The translations under genes were made by a program, and so were the position numbers. Shown here in pieces: positions 1-6,626 of a stretch of 33,007 nucleotides of DNA. Origin of the DNA: Anaerolineaceae bacterium (GTDB taxonomy: Bacteria; Chloroflexota; Anaerolineae; Promineifilales; Promineifilaceae); assembly GCA_002699125.1 (NCBI GenBank), contig PABI01000142.1, positions 1-33,007 of the forward strand. The letters run 5' to 3'. The notes under the pieces are model-generated. The model was not told the origin of the DNA and did no database searches. It saw only the letters and a program-made list of their open reading frames with translations. The stretch's first letter is position 1; each line of letters opens with the position of its first letter.

Positions 1-45
1 AGGCGGTTTCCGAGAAATAAACGAGGAAAAAGATAGAATAAGAGG

Positions 46-570
46 ATGGGAATAATAAAAGCAGTAACACCTGAACTAAAAGAAACGTTTATCGAAACAG
101 CAAAAGTGCTAAAAGGGCATCAAAAACGATTGTTCATGGCGCGAGTCGTGCAAAGCTTAGGACGAGGCGGCATGAGTTTTGCTCAAAAAGAATTCGGCTG
201 GAATGAGGGAGCGGTTCGGAAAGGACAACATGAACTCAGAACAGGGATCGAATGCCTAGATGCCGTCAATCAAAGAGGGCGGAAAAAGGCAGAAGAAAAG
301 CTGCCAAAGCTGTTGAGCGATATAAAAGAAATCGTCGATAGCGAAAGCCAGATAGATGCCACCTTCCGCACGAATCAGCTCTATACACGCTTGAGTGCCG
401 AAGAAGTACGTAAACAGTTAGTTATCCAAAAAGGATACAGGGAAGAAGCGTTACCCACCGCCAAGACCATTGGCCTTAAACTGAATCAGCTAGGCTATCA
501 ACTACGAACCGTGCTGAAAAGTAAGCCCGAAAAAAAATTCCCCAAACAGACGCTATCTTTGAAAGATTAG
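46..570 (+). CDS. ISAzo13-type transposase, N-terminal part (frame 1)
   Basis: This 174-residue frame encodes the DNA-binding front half of an ISAzo13 transposase. It has a helical N-terminal region with a GRGGMSFAQKEFGW segment typical of this family's helix-turn-helix, then a linker ending in LGYQLRTVLKSKPEKKFP. Family members continue from this point into a KKIPxTDxIF segment and the DDE domain; here that continuation lies in the -1 frame from about 537. The frame therefore ends early at 570 with an unrelated 10-residue tail. The full protein, if produced by frameshifting, would be about 406 residues, a normal length for the family. The ATG at 46 follows a purine-rich stretch (aataagagg) that could act as ribosome binding site. 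Confidence 0.7.
   Translation: MGIIKAVTPELKETFIETAKVLKGHQKRLFMARVVQSLGRGGMSFAQKEFGWNEGAVRKGQHELRTGIECLDAVNQRGRKKAEEKLPKLLSDIKEIVDSESQIDATFRTNQLYTRLSAEEVRKQLVIQKGYREEALPTAKTIGLKLNQLGYQLRTVLKSKPEKKFPKQTLSLKD
530..537 (+). other. A8 slippery run, putative -1 frameshift site
   Basis: Eight consecutive A residues lie in the overlap of the two transposase frames. In the upstream frame the codons are GAA AAA AAA TTC, so the heptamer A AAA AAA at 531-537 is in the correct phase for -1 slippage. After slippage the reading is KKIPQTDAIFERL, which restores the family consensus. Programmed -1 frameshifting at A-runs is well known in several IS families. A one-base mutation in a single-frame ancestor would look the same here. 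Confidence 0.55.
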
Positions 571-602
571 CCGAGCTGAAAAAGGATGTCGCTGGCAATG
601 AA

Positions 603-1265
603 ATGGTGTTAAGAATGTCATTGGACGCTAAAGCAACGGTCAAAATAGGTCAATTTAGTCGTAAAGGGAAGAACCGCCTCGTCATCAAGGCGGCTGACCA
701 TGATTTCCAAGCCAAAGAAACGATGACCCCTTATGGCATTCTTCTTCCCGACCACAATCGGCTCTACCTCTATTGCACCCAAGGGCGCGTGACCAGTGAT
801 TTCATTTCCGATTGCATCACTGATTGTTGGCAACAGATTCAGATGGAACAGCCCCAAGTGCAAACGCTTTTGTTGTATCAGGATAATGGCCCCGAAAATC
901 ATAGTCGACGGACACAATTCATGTATAGAATGACACAATTTGCTGACGAGACTGATTTGACCATTCGCTTAGCCTACTATCCACCGTATCACAGCAAGTA
1001 CAATCCTATCGAACGTGTGTGGAGTGCTTTAGAACAGCATTGGAACGGCTCTTTATTAGACAGTGTCGAGGCCGTACTTGGCTTCGCTCAGACGATGACT
1101 TGGCAGAAGATGAAGCCGACAGTCAAGTTGGTTACTGGCATTTATGAGACAGGAAAAAAGCTGAGTCTGAAAGCAATGGCTTTACTTGAAGAACGATTTG
1201 AGCGGGAGGAAGGACTTGAAAAATGGTTTGTTCAAATCCGCCCCCTTATGCCTCAAAACCCTTGA
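603..1265 (+). CDS. ISAzo13-type transposase, DDE catalytic part (-1 frame)
   Basis: This frame carries the RNase H-like catalytic domain. The first Asp is in SLDAKATVKIG, the second in LYQDNGPENHSRRTQF and the Glu in YYPPYHSKYNPIERVW; these three blocks are the hallmark of ISAzo13 transposases. The frame is open upstream of the ATG at 603 as far as the A8 run at 530-537, so 603 is only the first in-frame ATG. The functional product is most likely a fusion with 46-570. The catalytic residues appear intact, so the element could still be active if frameshifting occurs. Confidence 0.75.
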   Translation: MVLRMSLDAKATVKIGQFSRKGKNRLVIKAADHDFQAKETMTPYGILLPDHNRLYLYCTQGRVTSDFISDCITDCWQQIQMEQPQVQTLLLYQDNGPENHSRRTQFMYRMTQFADETDLTIRLAYYPPYHSKYNPIERVWSALEQHWNGSLLDSVEAVLGFAQTMTWQKMKPTVKLVTGIYETGKKLSLKAMALLEERFEREEGLEKWFVQIRPLMPQNP

Positions 1266-1285
1266 TTATTTTTTGGAAGATGCCT

Positions 1286-1363
1286 AACGCAAAGGCGCAG
1301 AGGGGGAAAGATGCAAAGACTTTTCCTTTCTTTGCTCCTTTTGTTACTTTGCGCCTTTGCGTC
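1286..1363. repeat. Inverted repeat of ACGCAAAGGCGC type
   Basis: ACGCAAAGGCGCAGAG near 1287 is mirrored by CTTTGCGCCTTTGCGTC at 1347-1363, with a purine/pyrimidine-rich loop. This is a long imperfect hairpin between the IS and the tetR promoter. Similar arms are, from memory, common intergenic repeats in environmental bacterial genomes. It may fold as an RNA terminator, but it lacks a clear T-tract. Confidence 0.65.
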
Positions 1364-1388
1364 AAGATGCTTCTTCAAGTTTTGGAGA

Positions 1389-1417
1389 TTGACAAGCGGC
1401 CGTAACCCTGCTATTCT
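1389..1417 (+). promoter_or_regulatory. Sigma-70-type promoter of the tetR gene
   Basis: TTGACA at 1389-1394 is a perfect -35 box. After exactly 17 bp comes TATTCT at 1412-1417, matching four of six -10 positions. The predicted start point (about 1424) falls inside the operator palindrome at 1423-1436. This is the expected geometry for self-repression by a TetR protein. Confidence 0.65.
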
Positions 1418-1422
1418 TTTTC

Positions 1423-1436
1423 AGACCGAACGGTCT
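1423..1436. promoter_or_regulatory. TetR operator copy 1 (AGACCGAACGGTCT)
   Basis: The 14-mer has perfect 6-bp half-sites (AGACCG / CGGTCT) around a 2-bp centre. It lies immediately downstream of the -10 box and 13 bp before the tetR start codon. An identical copy precedes the thioesterase gene at 2071. The repetition of a perfect palindrome in front of a TetR gene and its neighbour strongly suggests the regulator's own binding site. Confidence 0.75.
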
Positions 1437-1449
1437 CAATGAGGTAACC

Positions 1450-2049
1450 ATGCGCAAAGGTGAACAAACCAAAGAATACATCCTGCAAAAAGCGGCCCAA
1501 CTGTTTAACGAGCGGGGTTATTACGGCGCGTCGATGTCAGACATCATGGCTGTGACAGGCATGGAGAAGGGCGGCATCTACAACCACTTTAAGAGCAAGG
1601 ATGACCTGGCAGTGCAGGCGTATGAATATGCGGTGGATTTGATGCGGCAGGCGTTTGCCCAGGCGATCAAAGGCAAATACCATGCGGTGGACCGATTGCA
1701 GGCGGTGGTGGCTGTTTTTCAGAAGATTCCCGGGGGCTCACCTCTGGAAGGGGGCTGCCCGGTGGTGAATACGGCCGTCCATGCGGGCCATACCCATTCT
1801 AAGCTACAATCTTGCGCCCGCGAAACGATGATCGAGTGGCAGGATTTTATCCGGCGAATTGTACAGCTGGGCATTGACCGCGAACAGCTTAAACCAGATA
1901 CAGATGTGGAGACGGTGACAACCCTGTTGATTTCTACTTTGGAAGGGGCCATCATGTTGACTCAACTGCACCAGGATGATGGCTACATGGATCGGGCTAT
2001 TGCCCATCTAACCAACTATCTGCAGAGTCTAGCTTTGCCCGAGAGCTAG
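1450..2049 (+). CDS. TetR/AcrR-family transcriptional regulator
   Basis: This 199-residue protein has the TetR layout. An N-terminal helix-turn-helix at about residues 8-55 includes AAQLFNERGYYGASMSDI and the recognition-helix block GMEKGGIYNHFKSKDDL. An all-helical ligand-binding and dimer domain follows. The PLEGGCPVVNTAVHA segment is common in a TetR subgroup seen beside lipid- or efflux-related genes. Two identical palindromes, one over its own promoter and one before the thioesterase at 2102, suggest that it represses itself and that gene. The inducer is unknown; an acyl-CoA or fatty-acid-like ligand is plausible from the neighbour but is inference. The ATG at 1450 is preceded by GAGGTAACC, an acceptable ribosome binding site. 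Confidence 0.9.
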   Translation: MRKGEQTKEYILQKAAQLFNERGYYGASMSDIMAVTGMEKGGIYNHFKSKDDLAVQAYEYAVDLMRQAFAQAIKGKYHAVDRLQAVVAVFQKIPGGSPLEGGCPVVNTAVHAGHTHSKLQSCARETMIEWQDFIRRIVQLGIDREQLKPDTDVETVTTLLISTLEGAIMLTQLHQDDGYMDRAIAHLTNYLQSLALPES

Positions 2050-2070
2050 AAATTTTTTTGCAATAAAAAA

Positions 2071-2084
2071 AGACCGAACGGTCT
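2071..2084. promoter_or_regulatory. TetR operator copy 2 (AGACCGAACGGTCT)
   Basis: This is an exact copy of the palindrome at 1423-1436, in the 52-bp gap between tetR and the thioesterase. It ends 17 bp before the thioesterase ATG, just ahead of the AAGGAG ribosome binding site. Bound repressor here would block transcription entering the thioesterase gene. Confidence 0.75.
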
Positions 2085-2101
2085 TAAAAAAGGAGCAAGC
2101 T

Positions 2102-2644
2102 ATGGTAGTAAACACGGTTTTGCCCAAGATTTTGGAAAGTACGGCCGTCATCCGTTTTCAGGATTGCGACCCATTTGGCCATCTCAACAACGCGCGCTAC
2201 GTCGATTACTTCATGAACGCCCGCACCGATCAGTTGCAGGCCCATTACGATTTCAACATTTTTGCCGTGGGGCAAGAAATTGACAGCAACTGGGTAGTGA
2301 GCAAAACGGAGATCGCCTTTTTGCTGCCGGCGATGCTCATGGAGTCGGTGCGTATTCAAACGCAGCTCATTTGGACCACGCAACGCAAGCTGGTGGTGGA
2401 AGGGATCATGTTGGATGCCACCGGCCGGCAAATCAAGTCAGTGGCCTGGGTGGAATTTACCTTTGTTAATCTGGCAAACGGCCGTCCTGCCAGCCACACT
2501 GAAGAATTAATGGAACTCTTCCACGCAGTACAGGTCAGCAACATCTACGAAAACAGCACATTTGACGAGCGCATTGCCCAACTGCGCCAGGTCCAGCGCC
2601 AGAAGCGCCGCGAACAGGCTGCAGAGGCTAAGGCTTACGCTTAG
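2102..2644 (+). CDS. Acyl-CoA thioesterase, hotdog (4HBT) fold
   Basis: The protein has 180 residues. Residues 18-36 (RFQDCDPFGHLNNARYVDY) form the signature of 4-hydroxybenzoyl-CoA/YbgC-type thioesterases, with D23 at the usual catalytic acid position and GHLNN in the substrate loop. Family members hydrolyse acyl-CoA thioesters in the cytoplasm. The hotdog core ends near residue 135; the last 35 or so residues are a charged helical extension (RQVQRQKRREQAAEAKA) beyond the usual 130-150 residue length. The start is fixed by AAGGAG 7-12 bp upstream. The TetR palindrome just ahead of it suggests repression by the upstream regulator, and a GNAT gene follows on the same strand. The substrate cannot be told from sequence. 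Confidence 0.85.
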   Translation: MVVNTVLPKILESTAVIRFQDCDPFGHLNNARYVDYFMNARTDQLQAHYDFNIFAVGQEIDSNWVVSKTEIAFLLPAMLMESVRIQTQLIWTTQRKLVVEGIMLDATGRQIKSVAWVEFTFVNLANGRPASHTEELMELFHAVQVSNIYENSTFDERIAQLRQVQRQKRREQAAEAKAYA

Positions 2645-2657
2645 GCTTCATTCAGGC

Positions 2658-2716
2658 CAGATTGGCCCAATCTTCAAGGCCCACCCTGAGCATGGCCGAA
2701 GGATTGAACCAATCTG
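2658..2716. repeat. Inverted repeat with CCTGAGC...CGAAGG core
   Basis: CAGATTGGCCCAATC at 2658-2672 is mirrored by GATTGAACCAATCTG at 2702-2716 (13 of 15 pairs). The loop holds CCCTGAGCATGGCCGAAGG, a member of the CTGAG-N-CGAAGG family that also forms the 50-bp palindrome at 6528. It fills the gap between the thioesterase and GNAT genes. Confidence 0.6.
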
Positions 2717-2738
2717 CAAATTCCACGAGGTAAAAGTC

Positions 2739-3407
2739 ATGGATTGGTTCACCATCAACCCGAAGTTCATCCGTTATTTCACAGACATCATCACCTGGCC
2801 CGATACCGGGCAGGCCATCTGGCCCAACCTGGCATCTCTCATCTTTCGTCCAGTGCAGGCGGAGGATGTCGATCTAATTGTGGAAATGCACGAGCGGTCT
2901 TCTGCGCAGACAATTTTTAGCCGGTATCACAGCCCGCGGGTGCCCACCCGGCAGGAGATTGCCCAGATTTGCCAGCTTAATGGGGAAAACGGCCGTGCCA
3001 TCGTAGCCGCTATTGGCGGGAAAAATCCGGCCGTTGTTGGCCTGGCGTATTACATTGCTTCCGCACCGGATACGGCTGAATTAGCCCTTTTAGTCGAAGA
3101 CAGATATCAGGGACAGGGGGTGGGCAAGCAGTTACTGCACCAGCTTACGGCAACGGCCGTTGCTCAGGGCATCCATGTTTTTGAGGCATTTGTGCTGCCT
3201 ACCAATAAGCCGATGCTCCACTTGCTGCACCAGACCGGGCAGGTGATGCAAAACAAATTGGTTTATGGCGCGCGGGAAATGCGGATTCAGTTAAAGGCTG
3301 TTAGCCCTTGGGCGTTTGCTGATGAATGGCTGCTAAGCAAAGAACCAGACCGCGCAATGACATTCCGAGCGAGCGAAGCGACGAGGAATCTTTCGACGCC
3401 GAGGTAG
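2739..3407 (+). CDS. GNAT-family N-acetyltransferase
   Basis: Starting from the ATG at 2739 (GAGG 9 bp upstream), the product has 222 residues. A longer in-frame extension to 2562 runs through the neighbour gene and a repeat, so it is rejected. The GNAT fold spans about residues 35-190. Motif A is LLVEDRYQGQGVGKQLL, with Q124-G-Q-G-V-G-K130 as the acetyl-CoA pyrophosphate loop. The front block FRPVQAEDVDLIVEMHERSS resembles acetyltransferase domains of the Pat type fused to acyl-CoA synthetases. It probably acetylates a protein or small molecule. The last 18 or so residues (RAMTFRASEATRNLSTPR) are encoded by the first arm of the hairpin repeat at 3358-3436, so the natural C-terminus has apparently been replaced by repeat sequence. 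Confidence 0.8.
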   Translation: MDWFTINPKFIRYFTDIITWPDTGQAIWPNLASLIFRPVQAEDVDLIVEMHERSSAQTIFSRYHSPRVPTRQEIAQICQLNGENGRAIVAAIGGKNPAVVGLAYYIASAPDTAELALLVEDRYQGQGVGKQLLHQLTATAVAQGIHVFEAFVLPTNKPMLHLLHQTGQVMQNKLVYGAREMRIQLKAVSPWAFADEWLLSKEPDRAMTFRASEATRNLSTPR

Positions 3408-3436
3408 AAAGATTCCTCCCTCCGGTCGGAATGACA
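3358..3436. repeat. Hairpin repeat of ATTCCGAGCGAAGCGACGAGGAATC type
   Basis: The left arm (TGACATTCCGAG...GAGGAATCTTTC, 3358-3394) pairs with the right arm (GAAAGATTCCTCCC...GGTCGGAATGACA, 3407-3436). The GNAT stop codon TAG lies at the start of the right arm. Elements of this type are, from memory, widespread in environmental bacterial genomes. It may end transcription between the GNAT gene and the convergent sigma-factor gene. Confidence 0.7.
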
Positions 3437-3457
3437 GGCAAAGCTTTTAGAAAGATT

Positions 3458-4078
3458 TTAAGTTGGCGAAGGTTGGCCATTGTTGTCGGGGTCCAGTATG
3501 GGGCCGAGGGTGTCGCGCAGCCATTGGCGGGCGCGGTGCAGCCGCACTTTGGCGGCGCTGGTGGAAATATCGAGGGTAACGGCCGTTTCCTCTGTACTCA
3601 TCCCCTCCAGTTCCCGCAGCATGAACACCGTTTGCAATGTTTCCGGCATGGCGGCAATCGCCTGGCGCAGTTCGGTTTGCACTTCTTCGCTGTCATAAGT
3701 TTCTTCGGGCAGACAGCACCAGTCGAACAGCTGGCGCGGGATGTAGCCAGGGGTCTCGCTGAGCGTTTCCTCCACGGAAACGGTGGGCGCGTTGGGGCGG
3801 CGCAGGCGCATCATTGCGGCGTTGTAGGCGATTCGGTACAGCCAGGTGCTCAGGCTGGAGCGTCCTTCAAAGCTGTCGATGGCGCGGAAAGCGTTGAGGA
3901 ACGTTTCTTGCAGCACGTCTTCAGCGTCTTGCTCATTGCCCAGCAGACGCAGCAGCAGCCTGTTGAGTGCGGGTGAATGCAAAGCAATACATTCATCACA
4001 GGCAGATTTATCGCCCGCCTGGATTCTGGCGATAAGTTCGGATTCGTCTACGATTGTTTCAGGATCAATCTGTGTCAT
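3458..4078 (-). CDS. ECF-type RNA polymerase sigma factor
   Basis: The 206-residue product (start MTQIDPE) has sigma region 2 with LLGNEQDAEDVLQETFLNAF and STWLYRIAYNAAMMRLRR. After an acidic linker comes region 4, with MPETLQTVFMLRELEGMSTEETA and a helix-turn-helix ending in TSAAKVRLHRARQWLRD. This is the two-domain ECF layout. An upstream GTG at 4120 is possible, but it lies inside a terminator-like hairpin and would add an unlikely 14 residues. No strong ribosome binding site precedes the ATG. No anti-sigma gene is adjacent: the neighbours are an OsmC-like gene upstream and a convergent GNAT gene downstream. Control must therefore come from elsewhere or from its own leader. Confidence 0.9.
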   Translation of the reverse strand: MTQIDPETIVDESELIARIQAGDKSACDECIALHSPALNRLLLRLLGNEQDAEDVLQETFLNAFRAIDSFEGRSSLSTWLYRIAYNAAMMRLRRPNAPTVSVEETLSETPGYIPRQLFDWCCLPEETYDSEEVQTELRQAIAAMPETLQTVFMLRELEGMSTEETAVTLDISTSAAKVRLHRARQWLRDTLGPILDPDNNGQPSPT

Positions 4079-4103
4079 AAGAGACACTCTATCCCGAGGC
4101 AGC

Positions 4104-4145
4104 AAAAAAGGCAACCACACCCAGGTAAGGGTTTAGGTTGCCTTT
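4104..4145 (-). terminator. Intrinsic terminator below the OsmC-like gene
   Basis: On the minus strand AAAGGCAACC (4145-4136) pairs with GGTTGCCTTT (4116-4107), a perfect 10-bp stem, and the RNA then continues with a U-tract (4109-4104). It lies about 100 bp past the OsmC-like stop codon, so it should end that transcript. It also ends only about 26 bp before the sigma-factor ATG, so it could act as an attenuator for read-through into that gene. Confidence 0.7.
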
Positions 4146-4196
4146 AATTTTGGCTTTTTCCCAGAGGTGGCCAGATCTTTAAATAAGACCCAAATT

Positions 4197-4225
4197 GACA
4201 CAGATTTTTTATATTAGTCTGTGTC
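4197..4225. repeat. Inverted repeat GACACAGA...TCTGTGTC
   Basis: An 8-bp perfect inverted repeat (4197-4204 and 4218-4225) flanks an AT-rich loop just after the OsmC-like gene. It belongs to the CACAGAG-type repeats seen elsewhere in the window. Confidence 0.5.
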
Positions 4226-4241
4226 CCATTCTTTTGAAAAG

Positions 4242-4652
4242 TTAGACGGACACTAGCTCCGGGGCGATGCTAGTCTGGATTTCAAATTGGGGCGGGTTCT
4301 CAAAGTGTTTTTTAACGGCACATTGATCGGCGGCGCGGATAACGGCCGTTTTATATTTCTCCGGGAAGTTGGGCGGCAGCTGGATGTCCAGCTTGATTTT
4401 GCTGACCATGCCGGTCATGCGGTTGACCTCCAAGCTTTGCACCAGGCGAACGCCTTCGGCAGAGATGCCGCGCTGTTGGCAGAAACCCAGCACGTAGATG
4501 CCGGCGCAGGTGCCAATCGAGGCTAAAAAGGTGGCAAACGGCGTTGGCGCAGCGGCCATGCCGTTGTAAGAAGGTTGGTCGGTGGGGACGGTGAAGGGGC
4601 CAAAGTGGGCGTCTACGCGGGCACCGCCGGGGAAGTCGATGATCATTTCCAT
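4242..4652 (-). CDS. OsmC/Ohr-family protein
   Basis: The 136-residue protein fits the OsmC fold. It has a short beta front, the central block TPFATFLASIGTCAGIYVLGFCQQRG with C49, and C111 in DQCAVKKHFENPP. Two cysteines in these positions are the redox pair of OsmC/Ohr thiol peroxidases, which reduce organic hydroperoxides; C58 is an extra cysteine. The ribosome binding site GGAGAT lies 7 bp before the ATG. The gene stands alone between a divergent repeat region and the sigma gene, and a hairpin terminator follows. Whether it is a true peroxidase or one of the less well understood OsmC-like proteins cannot be decided here. Confidence 0.85.
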   Translation of the reverse strand: MEMIIDFPGGARVDAHFGPFTVPTDQPSYNGMAAAPTPFATFLASIGTCAGIYVLGFCQQRGISAEGVRLVQSLEVNRMTGMVSKIKLDIQLPPNFPEKYKTAVIRAADQCAVKKHFENPPQFEIQTSIAPELVSV

Positions 4653-4692
4653 GTGAATTATCTCCGTAACAAAAAGTTTGATTTAAAGATTG

Positions 4693-4759
4693 GCCACAGA
4701 GGACACAGAGATTTATGAGGATGATATTTCTTCTCAATCCACTCTTTTTGCTCTGTGGC
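4693..4759. repeat. Inverted repeat GCCACAGAG...CTCTGTGGC
   Basis: A 9-bp perfect inverted repeat, with a further CACAGAG copy inside the left side, occupies the 210-bp gap between the OsmC-like gene and the amine oxidase. It is followed at 4781 by AAACGGCCGTTT. It may form a hairpin downstream of the amine oxidase transcript. Confidence 0.55.
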
Positions 4760-4862
4760 TTTTTAATGAGAAGTGGGGGAAACGGCCGTTTCTCACCCAC
4801 GCTTTTTGTTTAGATGCAGTCACACGGAAATGGTTACATAGGATTGTTGCGTGATGCAAAAC

Positions 4863-6308
4863 TCACTCATGTACATCCAGCGGTACTTCATTGCGCAGGC
4901 CGGTGTGCAGGGCGAAGGCGTTTTTGACGGCGGCCACAATCGCCGCCTCGATCCAGCGACGGTGGCGGCGGTCGCAGGCATCGTTGGCAAACCAGATGCG
5001 GTTGACGGGCCGGACGATGTTGTCGTAGAAACGGCCGCTCATCTCATGCGGTCGAAACAGTGGGCCAATCCCCCCGGCATATTGGTCCAGCGACCAATCA
5101 TGGGAGATGCCAAATTCAAACGTATTGCGCGCTTCCGGGTGGATTTTGCATAAATCTTGCAGCGCCTGGGTAATGCGTTCCTGTTCACTTAACATGCTGT
5201 AGGCCATGCTGTCCTGCCCCCAGGCGTAGGAGGCGATGATGACACCCTTGTTGTAAGCGGGGTCCTGCCCGGCGGGCGTGTAGACCACGTTGCGAATGGC
5301 CAGATCGGTGACGGTGACGCCGTGGGAGATGTTGTATTTGGTTTCCCACCAGCGCTCGCTGAACTGCATGAAGATTTTGTGGGCACGGCCGTAATACACG
5401 TTGCGAATCGTGTACCATTTGTTCACATCCAGCCCGCCAATTTCCATGTGGCGCAGCAGGTTAAAGGGCACCGTGAGAATGCACTCGTCGCCGCTGACGC
5501 TTTGTGTATAGTCGCTGGGGTCCTTGAAATGAATCGTCACGCCGTCGTCAGATTGCTGAATTTCTTGCACGATGGCCCCCAGGCGGATGCTGGCTTGCAG
5601 GTGGGGCACAAAAGCGTTGGGCAGGGCATCTGCCCCGTCTTCGATGTAAACCAGATCGCCAAAGACGTTTTCGTAATAGTGAGAAAACCACTCAACCAGC
5701 GAGAAGTGAAAGCGGCCTTCCAGGTTGAGCAGCGGGCCAACCATCGCCAGGGCACCATCGCTCAGATCGCTTTCACGCAGGTAGTCGATGAGCGAGTAGC
5801 TGTCGTAATGGTTCACCAGGTAATCCCAGCCGCCGGGCTCATTGATTTTGTCAATAAGCGGCTGGATCGCTTGCTTGAGCAGTTCATCGGGCAGCTTGCC
5901 TTTTTCGTGGGTGGGCAGGTTGTAATCGACCTTGTCCGGGTGGAACTGGCTGCGCCGCAGGGAGGTACCGTTGACATAAATAAACGTATCTTCATCGAAC
6001 ATGGGGAACGGCCGTGTGGCCAATTTGAACCGCTCGTGGATAAGATGCTGGGCCAGCTTATGCTGGCGGGGAAAGCGCATCGCGCCAAATTCGCCATACA
6101 TCTTGCCCGGAAAGCCGTGATAAGTGTAGACGCGCCCGCCCAACCGATTTTGCGCCTCCAAAATAGTGACAGTGTGGCCTGCTTCTTGCAGTAGCAAAGC
6201 GGCCGTTAGCCCGGCCATCCCCGCACCAATGACGATAATGTGACGCGGTTCAACATTGCTGCTGGGCAGCCCTTCTTTCAAAATTTTCAGACAATCAATG
6301 GTTTGCAT
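4863..6308 (-). CDS. Flavin-containing amine oxidase
   Basis: The chosen start at 6308 has AGGAA about 6 bp upstream and gives 481 residues. The open frame continues to 6488, but that part runs through repeat sequence. Residues 23-62 form the FAD Rossmann motif (GAGMAG at 28-33, acidic end at ILEAQNRLGGR), diagnostic of monoamine/L-amino-acid oxidases. The block YGEFGAMRFP, a VEWFSHYYENVFGD segment and the C-terminal FAD-binding end follow. Most relatives have FAGE near the C-terminus; here it reads RIWFANDACDRRHRRWIEAAI, so the motif is altered. The enzyme should oxidise an amine or amino acid to imine and H2O2. No obvious signal peptide is present. Substrate unknown. Confidence 0.85.
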   Translation of the reverse strand: MQTIDCLKILKEGLPSSNVEPRHIIVIGAGMAGLTAALLLQEAGHTVTILEAQNRLGGRVYTYHGFPGKMYGEFGAMRFPRQHKLAQHLIHERFKLATRPFPMFDEDTFIYVNGTSLRRSQFHPDKVDYNLPTHEKGKLPDELLKQAIQPLIDKINEPGGWDYLVNHYDSYSLIDYLRESDLSDGALAMVGPLLNLEGRFHFSLVEWFSHYYENVFGDLVYIEDGADALPNAFVPHLQASIRLGAIVQEIQQSDDGVTIHFKDPSDYTQSVSGDECILTVPFNLLRHMEIGGLDVNKWYTIRNVYYGRAHKIFMQFSERWWETKYNISHGVTVTDLAIRNVVYTPAGQDPAYNKGVIIASYAWGQDSMAYSMLSEQERITQALQDLCKIHPEARNTFEFGISHDWSLDQYAGGIGPLFRPHEMSGRFYDNIVRPVNRIWFANDACDRRHRRWIEAAIVAAVKNAFALHTGLRNEVPLDVHE

Positions 6309-6527
6309 CGCGAGTTCCTTTTGTTGAGGGTTGGAGATAAGCCACAGACTTGTGCTGAGTGTAGCCGAAGTAGCGCACAGAGAGTTAAGAGGGTTAAAAG
6401 AGGAAATCTGTGCTTGTCTGCGTTTTTCAAGGTGTTCCGGCGCAGAATAGCACAGCCGTTTGGCAGATGTCAATCGGGCGGTAAACAATAGGTGGTCGGA
6501 TTTTTTGTTGATAACCTATAACGCCAA

Positions 6528-6577
6528 ACGAGGCCTGAGCCTGTCGAAGGCCGGCCTTCGACAGGCTCAGGCCTCGT
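6528..6577. repeat. 50-bp perfect palindrome
   Basis: The arm ACGAGGCCTGAGCCTGTCGA (6528-6547) and the bases to 6552 are matched base for base by the other half, centred on GGCCGGCC. I find no mismatch across 50 bp. The arm contains the CCTGAGCCTGTCGAAGG motif, of which diverged single copies occur at 2684, 6355, 10045 and 11375. Confidence 0.85.
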
Positions 6578-6626
6578 CGTGTATCAATAATTCTTCCAGG
6601 TATACGTAAACAGTAAGCCGCTAATT

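Larger units (their letters stand above)
1..1265 (+). mobile_element. ISAzo13-family insertion sequence, left end cut by window
   Basis: The two open frames at 46-570 and 603-1265 together make a DDE transposase of the ISAzo13 type (Rhodopirellula-type DDE domain). The left end starts at or just before base 1. The first bases contain GGCGGTTT, and the reverse complement of about 1231-1245 contains GGCGGATTT, so these may be the terminal inverted repeats; the match is short and the left tip may be missing. If the right repeat is where I place it, the last codons of the transposase are read from flanking DNA. The element carries no ACGGCCGT octamer, unlike most of the window, which fits recent arrival. 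Family assignment rests on recalled motifs, not a search. Confidence 0.75.

Noticed and set aside
2562..2738. N-terminal extension of the GNAT protein
   Set aside because: It overlaps the thioesterase gene and a hairpin repeat and gives a low-complexity sequence; ATG 2739 has a good GAGG site.
5322..6194. Long plus-strand open frame opposite the amine oxidase
   Set aside because: It mirrors the oxidase gene, lacks a ribosome binding site and shows no family motif, while the minus strand has clear FAD motifs.
6309..6488. N-terminal extension of the amine oxidase
   Set aside because: The extension crosses a degenerate repeat and has no ribosome binding site, while ATG 6308 has AGGAA and sits just ahead of the FAD motif.
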